Origin: Zonotrichia leucophrys gambelii
Taxonomy: Eukaryota; Chordata; Aves; Passeriformes; Passerellidae
Direction: 5' to 3'
Assembly (NCBI RefSeq): GCF_028769735.1
Contig: NC_088174.1
Span: 2,687,501-2,751,500, forward strand
DNA length: 64,000 nucleotides
Below are positions 38,201 to 50,200 of the stretch, piece after piece. Made by a program: the position numbers and the translations under genes. Numbering within the stretch: position 1 is the first letter of the stretch; the number at the start of each line of letters is the position of its first letter. Under the pieces are notes generated by a model. That model worked only from the letters and a program-made list of their open reading frames with translations, had not been told where the DNA came from and searched no databases.

Positions 38201-41200
38201 GCCAATCACAGTCCCACTGTGTCAAACTCTCTGTCCCAGCCACAAACCTTTGTTATCATTCTTTCTTTTTCTATTCTTAGCCAGCCTTCTGATGAAATCC
38301 TTTCTTCTATTCTTTTAGTATAGTTTTAATGTAAAATATATAAAAAAATAATAAATCAGCCTTGTGAAACATGGAGTCAGATCCTCATCTCTTCCCTCAT
38401 CCTCAGGCCCCTGTGAACACGCTCACATCCCTCCTCACAACATTCTACCCAATAGCTCATTCCTCCAAATGCTGGAACAAAACAAGATCTATTACTAAAA
38501 AAATCTGATTTGGCCCCAGTCACATCCATAACTTCTGTTTGTAATGAGCACCCTCTGGATTAATCAAAAAATAAAAAAGCAAGCACAGTTGCTAAAGATA
38601 TTTTTGTTATGCACAGAACATTGGGAAGAGAAGGAAATTTGCATAGTAAATTCCAGCATTTCCTAATATTTAAGTGCTTAATTCTGACTCTTCAACTTTA
38701 ATATGTTCTTTTAGATCTCAAAACCAACACTAAATTATGTCTGCTATGAATTTGCAAGTGTCTCCATTTCAAAGACAATCTGTGTTTTACAGCAAGGAAC
38801 CAAATGCTAATTTTCAACTACAGAGGATAAAGGGAGAATTCTTTTTCCCAGTGTGCTCCTCAGAAAAATTTCCCTTTGAGATGCATCTACATCAGTTTAT
38901 TTTCCTGTTCTGCTGAAGCACCACATGAGCAGTTGCTTTTTTCCTGTGCTAACAGTTCAGTTTGATGCTGACATGAGGAGGTGAGTGCCACAGGCAGCAG
39001 ACTGTGGCAAGTCTCTCAACTCCATCTCTCTAAACAGAACATTCAAAGATAAAAACTGCATGCCAGAAAGTCCATGGAAGATATTACTCAAGCCAAGAGG
39101 AGTTTGAAAATAAACTCTAATAGAGCCAGCACACTCCTCTCCTGCACTCCCCCACATCAGCACAACTTTTAGCTCATTAAGCACAAAAGGTTCTGCACCT
39201 GTATCCAGTCCAAGTGAAACTAATAAACAAATTTAACCAGTTAAATTTGGAAACGGATTTTATTCAGCACTGACATGAAATAATTTCAGTTTTAATCACT
39301 ATCATGGAAGTGTTTAAACTTTGTTACCTATTTCTAACTTAGAAATAAAAATTTGCAATTTTGAGCAAGTGTAGGACTCTAATTTTTGAAAAGTATTATT
39401 TTCTTTTCAAATGTTTCTAGATTATATGTAAAAAGTCTTTTTCAAATTACTGTGACAGCACAATCTCCAGAACTTCTCCCACACCTCCAAGGACTGCAGA
39501 AACATTACTACAGCAGAAAAACCAAGACACTGCATTTATAAATTCAGGAACACTGAACAAGGAACTCCTAGCACAGCAAATACCTGTGTCTGATATCTCA
39601 TGTTTCAGAGAAGGGAAATTACCAGAAAATTAGATTTTTTTCACCTTTAGAAAGATTAATAACTGAAATAAATATTATATCAAAGGCCTACTGTGCATTT
39701 ATCAAGCTATCACCACTTAAATCACATTAAGACTTGGTGTAATTACCCCAGTGAAGTGTGGTATAGTGAAATAACAACACCAAGTTATTTGACTTTAGGA
39801 TCACATATACACTGAAAATGAACATAAAATGTCTTTTTACCTATACTTTTGTTTTTAGATAATGCTGGAGGAGAGTTTGCGTCCTCAGATTCTTCTGATG
39901 AGTGAGCCAAGAAGTCATGGAGTTTCTGTACCAAAGTATTCAACTTGCTTTCACTGTTAAAATACAAGTAATACTCAGAGTTACCTACACATCTCACTCC
40001 AATTGATCAGGCTTGAAAGCTTATGTTTAATCTCAATGAATACACAAGAGATGTAAACATTTGTTTCTGTATAACACAGCAAATAAAAAACGTGGAATTT
40101 TTCTAAATATTGAGTGAAATAGTAGGTGCAGTCTTATTGACAAAAACGCACAAAAAGTCTATTTTAAGTAATTTTCACTGTTTATATACAATTACATTCA
40201 ATACAATTGTTGACAAAATTCAAGAAAGTTTGAGTGGTAATGCTGCTGTGACATGAAGACAGCGAAAAATTAATATTCTACTTGTCAGAAACCCCGGACA
40301 GGTAAGAATAATAAAATCTTTATTTTATTTTAAAAAACGTCACCTTTGGGATATAAACCCAATTAGAACTAAGAGAAGTTGGACATAAACTTGCAAACTT
40401 AGCCACAAACAGGTCCACTGAATATGACAGTGAACATGACAGGTCCACTGGATATGAAAGTTTGCTGATGCAAACCTTTTATTAAATCTACATACACGTT
40501 GTGTGGTGTTCACTTTGCCAACAAACAACCATGAAACATTCCTTGATCTGTTTGTTAGAGTGCTGCTGATTAATTCATATAGAATAATCCCCTGGCAGCT
40601 TTCAGCAGACACTTTCAGACCCCAGGAAGAGTTCTGAGTACATTCAGTGACTACAGCAAAAAGCAACATCTCCCTGCCAGGCCTGCCTTAAGAAGCGGTT
40701 CCATTTCATACCCCCGTGTCACCGCTGCCATTTCACACGGTTTGTTTCTCCCAAACTCCAGCAATTTCCCAGGAAAGGCTTTCCCAGCCCCCTGAGTGAG
40801 GCCAAGGGTGCTCAGGCCTGCTCAGAAGGTGCCAGGAGCTGTTTGCTCCCTGCCCTCCTTTCCTTATCAGCCCTCTGGGATCTGCAGCTGATCTCTCCTG
40901 ACTCATCATCCTCCCCTTATCTGCTGCTCCAGATGCTTTTCCCACTCCTGGCCTGCCCTATCCCCAGCAGAAGTGAGCCCAGATGAAGGATAAAGGCTTC
41001 CCACCCTTCCCACTGTTTGTTTCTCCATTAATTTCAAAATAATATTCTAATAGCAAGAAGAAATTACATTTTCTGTGCCTGTTTTATTGGTCATAAGAAC
41101 TTGTGAATACTCAACCTGAGCAGTCACCTTTACCATCACTACTGTTTCTCTGAACACATCCATTTATTAACTTCTGCCTTTCAATTTGTTATTGCTAAAA

Positions 41201-44200
41201 AAAAAAATCTCATTTTATCAGAAGGATGTGCAGCTGAGTGCTCTCCTGAGCTGTGGGTGAACATCCTCACATCAGTGCCAGTGACTGCTCCAACCACTGA
41301 AAATAACCACATAAAACAGCATAAACCATCCATTTTAAAAAAAATCATCTGCTATTTCTTTAAATCACCTGAAGTACTCAAAATAAAACAAAATAGCACT
41401 TTGCAATGAAAAGATTTTCTGCATGAGTGAAGGGCACTTTTCTTTGGAGACTGCACATGCACCATCAATCAGTGGAGCAAGCCCGAAAGAGCAGAACAAA
41501 GCTCTTGAACTCTCTCGAGTACCTTAAAATTTTTCTCTCAATCTGTCCAAAAGTCTTTCCCTCTAATTACTGGACTCATGCTGCTACACAACTGCCAGCT
41601 CCCTGATCTTGGGCTTCTCTTTTTCTCATGGATGGAAGGAAAACATTACACAGGATGATAATGGTACATTGCAGTCTCAACAGCTTGCATGCTCTCCTTT
41701 AGAAAGGAGATTTAATGACAATTTACTCACATTAAGTGAAAAAAAAAATAGAGTTGTTCAGAATTATTTGATAGTAAAAGCATATAAAGAGATTTTATAT
41801 CCATTCCAGATGGTCTGAAGAAATAAAGCACATTTAGAAAGGCCACAAGAAAGTACATTTTTGGTAGTAAAAACAACAACAAAAAAAAGCCACACATGTG
41901 GAATTCTGCTCATTTAGTTTATAAATAGCTTGTTTTGGTAACAGCATTTTAGAAAGCAAATGGGAGCTAGAGATGAGTTCAGTGTTACTATTGTCAATAG
42001 AGAATGAATTCAGAATAGTGCATGTGTCTTTGTGACTAATACTTGGAACATTATCTTCTACCATTCATTAACTCTTATCCTAACTAACATCAAATTATCA
42101 TTTTCAGAGCAAAGTGCTCTTGCTGACAACCAATCAAAAAAGATTATATACAAACTAAATCTAAAGTCTTCTCAACTTGCTTTTTCTCTTGATTATTCAT
42201 CATTTTGTACCAGGAATAAGGAATAGGAATTAAGGAATACCAGGTCAAATCTAAGTAAAGGTGTTACACTTATGAAATGTTAATTTAGGGCAACACTTCA
42301 TCTGGTTTTGTACAAAAGTGATTTTATGTCATTCATTTCTATTTGAGAAATAATAATCTATTATTTTTGTTTAAAGCTTCTACTGGAAAATGCTTATTCT
42401 TTGCAGTAGAGACCCAGTCACTATTAAATTGATCACAACTTATAAATGTGTGGTTTTAATAAACACAGGAGCCTAAAAATGTAAAACCATCTCTGAAGCA
42501 CCACTGAGGCAAACAGTGACAATCCCACAGTATTTTATTTATTAGTGTTTTTACACTTGAGTTTTCTAAGCAAATGGCTTCCCCACCACTGTGGAGCTAT
42601 TTCAACACTGCTCAGCCTAATTAAAACAGCTCTGAAAGGGAAGGTGCCCTGCTATTACTGGTTTGGCCATGAACCTGATTTGTGACCTTGGACTGCACCA
42701 TTGCTCACCTACATTCCCAGCAAGTGCTGTTAAAGCAAACAATAAATGCCTGGCCCTTTCAGGGTAACAAAACATCCAGAGTAGGCAAATCACCTATAAA
42801 TGAGTCCATAAATAATTAGAATAAATAAAGAGCCAGACAGGTTGTGTCATAATCAAGACATAACATGCTCCATTCCAAGCTGGCTGTTGAGTGCTGTTCC
42901 CTGGATGTCCTCACCTGTACCAGGTTTGGTAGTGGGGGGCTCCAAAGGTGACAAACGTCAGTGCAGAGATGCCAAAAGCTTCCCCCATGTGCAGCTGAGC
43001 CAAGAGGGACACACTGCTGGCCCACAGCACCTCTGGGATTGTGCATTTGGGAAGGGAAAAACCTTCCCAGAAAAGGGAGAGAGGAGCCAGTGTGTGCCAG
43101 CAACAGCCCTGCAGACACTGAGGCCAGGGCAGAGGGAACATCAGGGTCAGGGCAGAGACCCAGCTGCAGCCCATGGGGGCCCACAAGAGAGCAGAGATCC
43201 AGCTGCAGCCTCACATTTTAGCTTTCATATTTCCCAGATTCTGTACTGCATTAGGATGTAGCTCTGAACTTCATATAAAGTGTCAGCAAGTTCTGCTCAC
43301 AGCTCAGTCAGACAAAACAATCCCTTTCCAGCCCCAGAACCAAGGACACCACTGCAGCTTCAGGCCCAGAAAGTGCAAACAACAGAGAACTGAGAGCAAA
43401 CTGGGAGGATGGGACTGCTTAACCCAGAGCTGGAATTGGACAATTAACCCCAGTATGGAAATGGACCAAAACTGATAAAAGTGTGAGAACTCGTGACCCT
43501 CGTCCAGCTTGGGTGTAGCCCTGGCAGGGCTGTTGTGCTGCCCAAGGTGAATCCTGTGAAGGCCTTTTAATAAATCCCTGCTTTAATCCTTTAACTCTGC
43601 TCCAGGAGCCTCCCAAGGCAGCAGGAGGACCCCAGAGGTGCTGAGGGCGATGCCCAGAGGAGGCTGTGAGCCCACAGGAACCCTCTGCTGGAGCAGCCCC
43701 TTCCCTGCGAGGGGAAAGGACCACGCTGGAGCAGCTCGGGAAGGGCTGCAGCCCATGGGAAGGAGCCACATGGGAGAAGTCCATGGAGAACCATCTCCCA
43801 TGGGAGGGACCCCACTCCTCACTGCTCACCAGGAGGAGGCAGAGAACGAAGTAAAGTTGAACCTGGGAGAAAGGAAGGGATGGGGAGAAGGTATTTTAAC
43901 ATTGGGGATTTATTTCTCATTACTGTTCTCTGATTTGATTGGCAATAAATTCAGCTGAATTCCCCAAGCAGAGCCTGTTTTGCCCATGATGGCATTGCTG
44001 GGTGATGTCCCTGTCCTTATCTCAACCTGAACATTTCAATGTCCCCTCCCTGCCCTGCCCAGCTGAGGAGGGGCAGTGACACTGAGGGAACCACCACGGC
44101 CTCACCCGTGCCAGCTGCTGACTGCCCTTCCCCAAACAAAGCACATCACCCGGGACAAATCAAATGGTAACAAACAAACACTTTGCACTTGGATCCAACC

Positions 44201-47200
44201 TGCCACACATTCACATGATCACATTTCTTCTGAAGGCAGGTGAGGTGATGAAATTCATAACCAGAGAGCAGCACTGACCACGTCAGCAGCAAACCATGAA
44301 ACTGCACTGAAACCCTCGTTCTTGCACTCAGTTTCTGTTTGCTTTCTTAAGACACTTTAAAAGTGGAAGTGGGGAATGTCCCAGCTCTTGTCAACATCTG
44401 GAACAGTAATTTAAAAGTTGCATTTTCTTTAAACAAACACCTACCAACTAACACTCCAAACAAGTGTCCCTCATGTGCATCTCAGTGGCACGGGACTCCT
44501 TTCCAGCTTTTATCCATCCCAATGTTGACAAAGATGCTTTTTTTAACCTGAAAAATTCAACACTTCTCTAAGATTTTTCTATGTTTAAACTTTTCACATA
44601 GTTCAAGGCACAAGTTTTTTCAATTCATGTTTACAGTTGCTTCAGATTAAGTCTCAGTCATTTTTCACTTTTGAAACTGAAACACTGCAGAACAACTATT
44701 AAGCAGCCAAAATTAAACAATCCTTAGGAAAAATAATTAAAGAAAAATAAAACCAGATGTACTTTTAAACTTCTGGTCTGCAGACTGCCACTCTCTGCTT
44801 CAGACTGCATCCCTGTGTGAACAGCAAAAATCCAACAACCCACAGCAAAACTCTCAGTATTTTATTTAGGATGGTGGGAAGAGAGACTATTCCTAAACCT
44901 TGAGATAATTCTGTCACCTGCTAATCTTCATAAAAGTTTTTCCTGATGAGAAGGAAAAGAGATAGAATTAGCCCAATTCAAAGAGTTCAGTTACAAAGGT
45001 GGAGCCTACATTGTTGTTTCACATAAAATATGCCAATATTGTGGCTGAACATACATAAATGAAATAGCTTAAAGTTTTAAAAATGAGTGAAAGAGGGAAA
45101 AATGACCAGTAGGAGTTGTTTTATTTTATATCCCAATTTAAAAAATGGAGTGAACACACCATACCTGCCATGTCCTAAGAAACCACTTCTGTCAGAAAAA
45201 ATATAAAACCAGAAAATAAAATCAGCCTACCATTATATTACTTGGAGAAGTAAAATATGATTTTATAATGGTGGGAAAACAGAGCACTTCATGCCAGTGT
45301 TTGTTGTTTAACTCAACAATGGTTTTCTGCAGGTAAAAGCAACGTGACACTGTAAGTCCTAGATCAGATTGATGTTTAGGACCTTACAGTGCCACACCAG
45401 GTGAGGTTCCACACTCAGGACTCTCACAGGCTGTGCTGCCCAAGGACACAAACCCTGCCAGCCTGCACACACCTGGTGCCCCCCTCCCTCCTGCACTCCC
45501 CACCTCTGGAGAAGCCTCAGGAAAGGAGGGCACCAGGACAGGGCCCAGCCAGGCTCCCAGGGACCCCACACCCTGCAGCCTGAGCTGCCTGGGCTTGGCC
45601 ATGACCACAGCAAAGCACTTCCCTTGTGGCAGGAGGAATTTACCACACTGAACTGACTGCATCAGACACATCACAAAATACCTGAACACCAAAGCTCTGA
45701 CTGGACAGAGGTGGAGGCATCCAGCACTTCCTCAGAGATTCTGTACCCAACACTCTGTTAACACACACTCACTTTTTAACTTTGTTTAGAACTGACTTTT
45801 AATCCACAGAGGCTTAATCAAGTGATACCTGGTGCAGTTGAAGACACTCAAATGATGTGGGTGCAGTAATTTTGGAGCCTAAATACAGCACAACAGGTTC
45901 AGACAAGTAAACAGAATTATCTTCCTCCAGACACACAAGGGGAATGAGAAAGCAACAGTTCAAAGTCACTAAGAGACCCTTTATTCTGTTCAAGGAAAAT
46001 TACACAACTTCTTTCTGTGCTGTGAGTTATCACACTTCATTCACTAAAAAGTGAAAACAAAAACTTTGTTTTTAACCTTTTCTCTAATGAGATCTTCAGA
46101 AAACCCAAACAAGCAAGATCATCACAAATCCACAAGGTGAAAGTAAGACAAACAATCTCATTGTTAGCTTGGTTTCAATGCCACACTGAAGTGTAACTTT
46201 AATGGTGAAACACCCTGCAAGCTGAGAAAGACTGGAGCTGCCACTTGAAACCTAAACACAACATTTTCACCTTCATGAGACAAAAATCATGTGAAGTGCA
46301 CACACCTTACTCTGCTGGTTCAGGAAAGGGAGCTCAGTCTGGCACATCTAACACACAAACCAAGGCGGATTTAAAATGGGGAAGGGAAGGGAAGGGAAGG
46401 GAAGGGAAGGGAAGGGAAGGGAAGGGAAGGGAAGGGAAGGGAAGGGAAGGGAAGGGAAGGGAAGGGAAGGGAAGGGAAGGGAAGGGAAGGGAAGGGAAGG
46501 GAAGGGAAGGGAAGGGAAGGGAAGGGAAGGGAAGGGAAGGGAAGGGAAGGGAAGGGAAGGGAAGGGAAGGGAAGGGAAGGGAAGGGAAGGGAAGGGAAGG
46601 GAAGGGAAGGGAAGGGAAGGGAAGGGAAGGGAAGGGAAGGGAAGGGAAGGGAAGGGAAGGGAAGGGAAGGGAAGGGAAGGGAAGGCCCCATGACCAAGGG
46701 CATCAAGGACCCCCAACTCCAAACACCTTTTGCTTCATTTGCTTTCTGCTCCCTGGAGCTGATCCCAGGTTCTCCACAAAACTTCCTTCAGTACCAACTC
46801 TGCTGAGAATCAAAACCTGGCCCTTCAGTTCTCCCACAGCTGCCACAGCTTTGAGGGCTGTAGCTGATCCCAAGCACAGGTTTTCATTTTACAAGACAAA
46901 AGTCACCTCAGTCTCAAATTTATTGCCTATTTTTTAGTCTTGCTTTATATGACAGATGCATTTGCCCAAAGCTTCTAGGCTGAACCTATTAAAACCTACA
47001 GTTGGACACAGACAGAAATTTCTACAACTGTGCAGCTTTTGGGCTTGCAAATGCACTGCTTCAATGGCACTGCAGCTGACATTGGTCAGCAACCTGTGTC
47101 ATCAAGTTCTTGATTTTTTCAAGGTTTCACTCCTTTTTTAAGGAAAAAAAACCCCAACACAAACCAATCCATCACCCACCCTGAGTGACAACTACATTTC

Positions 47201-50200
47201 ATCACAGACTGAAAGCTTTATGCTTCTCCTTTAGCAAATAAATCAGGACACTTCACCTCTTTTAAAGTCAACATAAAACCTTCCATTCTATTTGCCACTG
47301 AATTTCTACCATTTCTTCTTTCTGCTGCTGCCACAGCAAGGGAACAACCTGCCACTGACCCATCCATGAACTCTTTCATGCCTCCACATCACCTGCAGGC
47401 AGAGCTGAGCTCCAGCAATACAAAATGGGATTTCATGAGGCTCAGCACTATCCTTGGGCTTTCCCTTCAGAAAAGACCCTTCTGGTAATCCAGTTTAAAA
47501 TCTACTTGGTCACAGGCTGCAGGCATTTGGTTTTATGATGAACACAGCACATTTTAGCACTACTTTGATATTTGCTTTTGGTGAGGTAGAGGCACATGAA
47601 AAGCAGTCTCTTTTCCACCCTTCAAGCAGAGGGTACAAGGAGTTAATCTATAACAGAAAACTGAGAATTCCAAATCCCCACAATGTTAAGGTCACCCTGC
47701 TGCAGAATTTGTATTACACACCTCTCTGATGCACCAAATTGTTTTCTAGAAAATTAGGATATCTTCAGTTAAGCCCTATAAAGACCCTGATAAAAAAATT
47801 GCAAAGCCCTAACAGACAGTATTGAACAGAACCAGAAATAACAAAGTCTCTGCAGTAATTTCATTTCATTTAAGTGCTGCAGACACTGGTTCTGGGGCAC
47901 AGCTGGCACTGAAGATGACACAGTTTTGCTCCTCTTCGGGAAGAGCTGAAGAATCTGCCCATGCCCATTCCAGAACAGTGTGGAAGACAGAGAACTTTCA
48001 CTGTCCCTTCAGGGAATACAGAAGATTGGTGTTGACTTACTTCCAATTATATCGTTGTGGCATCAAGTAACACAGCTCAAACAACCCTGCAATATCACTC
48101 ACAACACAAAGACATTCAACTGACTCAAAAATGCAGACAATTGAATAAAAAACTTTAAAACCAAGTGACCAATATCACAACATGAGGTGAAAAGTCTGAA
48201 TAGAAATACCCCAAGAACTAAGCCTATTTTGCCAACTTTAAAAAAACAAACAAACTATATTCATTGACTACCAGATAGTGAGGAAAACTCTAAACTTGTT
48301 TTCTTTTCCTACTGCTGTGCTTATGTTGTACAATGCATGAATTGGTAGGAACAGGTTAAGTCACTATGACAAAAATTCCTCCCCTTGAAAAGACAAGAAT
48401 GAGGGAAAAAAAAGAAGTTTTGGGGCAAAAGTTATCGAGGCATCTTTATAAATATTTACAGAGGCAGCACTTTTTAAAAGTTTCTTAGGAGGTTATTCCA
48501 GCTTTCATCATTCTAAATTTCTCATTCAGAACATGGGAGACTCCTAGAATCTTAATATTGAATAAAGATAATCTTGTACCAAAAGTTTAAAACTTCTCTG
48601 GGAGCAGACTAGTATGGATTGATGATTTTCCTCTGAAACACTGCAAGTCAATGTTCCACAAGCGCTGGGAATAAGTTTTCCATCCAAATTCAGTTTTTTG
48701 CACATCCTCCCAATAATTGTAAGAGCAATCCCCCCTTTATTTGTGCACACCTCTGACAGGGACAAACTGCAGAGAGCAGAGGGTGAAGTGACACAAACTC
48801 AGGCAGTGTGGCACTAATAACAACATAGGAATATGGAAAGGAAAAAATATACAAACCCTGGATATTACAGACCAGGAACAAGGGGTTCAAAAGAAACCAA
48901 ACAAGATTATGGACAACAGAGAACAAAATATGACAATCACAGTAAAACAAAAAGTGGTCCAAATGAAAGAGCACTTCTCAGAATATAAAATACTAATGGT
49001 GACTGTAAACCAGATCATAAATATTAGTAACTCAGATCCTTTTGTTCTACAAAAATAAAACTCTACACTTGATTTCAAGAGCTGGAAAAGAAAAAGGAGA
49101 AAGCCCCTTAATTAGCACTTCAGTGTACACAACAAAATAAACAGTCCAACAAAAGAAGTTGTTTAAACTGTCAAAGCACTTCAAGAACACAGAGGGGAGA
49201 AAGCGGGAGTGAGGAGAAAGGATGAGAGATGGACCATCTCTGTCTTACAAAATGAGGAAAAAACACATGCAGAAGAAACTGCTAACTGCTGGGAAGTCAT
49301 GCACCGAATAATGTGTATTTGCAACGCTCATGACCTACATCAGCATGTGATCAACATCAACAGCGATGATAATCATCAGAAACCTCTTTCTTCTACATTC
49401 CTCATTGGAAGTGTTGAAGCTTCAAAAACAAGCAATGCAAAAGAGGAGAAAAACCACTATCCCTTCAACTTTTATCAAAAATGACACGGTTGTTATGAAC
49501 TACTCAGAATAAGGCGGGAGATGAGGATACACATAAATGACCCCAGCAAAAACTTTCCGCAAGGCTCAGCAGTAAAGCCAGGGTGCCGAACACAGGAGGA
49601 GGCACAGCGGTGTTTCCCTATCAGGGTTTGCAGCCGTGTGAGGGCCAAGCGTGAGGGCCGAGCCTGAGCCCCTCTCGGCCGGTGCAGCGCCCCGGGCACG
49701 CGGTGTCTGGGGGCGATGGACGGCGGGGCTCGGAGCCCCGGGGATCCGCACAAAAACGAAAGCGCACAAAGACAACTATTTATTAACACTTTAACATGGC
49801 GCCTCTCTCCCAGCCCGGCTTCCCGGGCGCCTGTCGGTTGCTGCCGTTCCGCGCCAGCCCCGCGGCCGGACGGACAGACGGATGGGCGGGCGGACGGAGC
49901 GGCCCCGCGGCGGCGGCCGCTGCCTGCGCTGGGCGTGAGGCGCGGGCGGGGGCCCGGCGCAGCTCCCGCCGCGCTCGCACGTGGGGCGGGGGCCGCCCCC
50001 GAGGCCTTCCCGCCGCACGGCGCGGTCCCTCCCGCCCTCCGCGCCGGGCCCGGCCCCGCCGCCCAGGCCGAGCGCGGCGCTGCCCGCCCGCCGCCATCCC
50101 GCCTCCCGCCCGTCCCGCCAGGGCTGCGCCGCGCCGGGCCCGGCCCCGCCCCACCCCGCGCGGCCGCCGCGGAGCCGCCCGGCCCGGCCGTACCTCACGG

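Noticed and set aside
46245..46937. 230-codon frame rich in Gly-Arg-Glu-Lys on plus and Pro-Ser-Leu-Phe frames on minus
   Set aside because: Direct translation of the (GGGAA)n microsatellite. A 5-bp repeat without stops is open in every frame.
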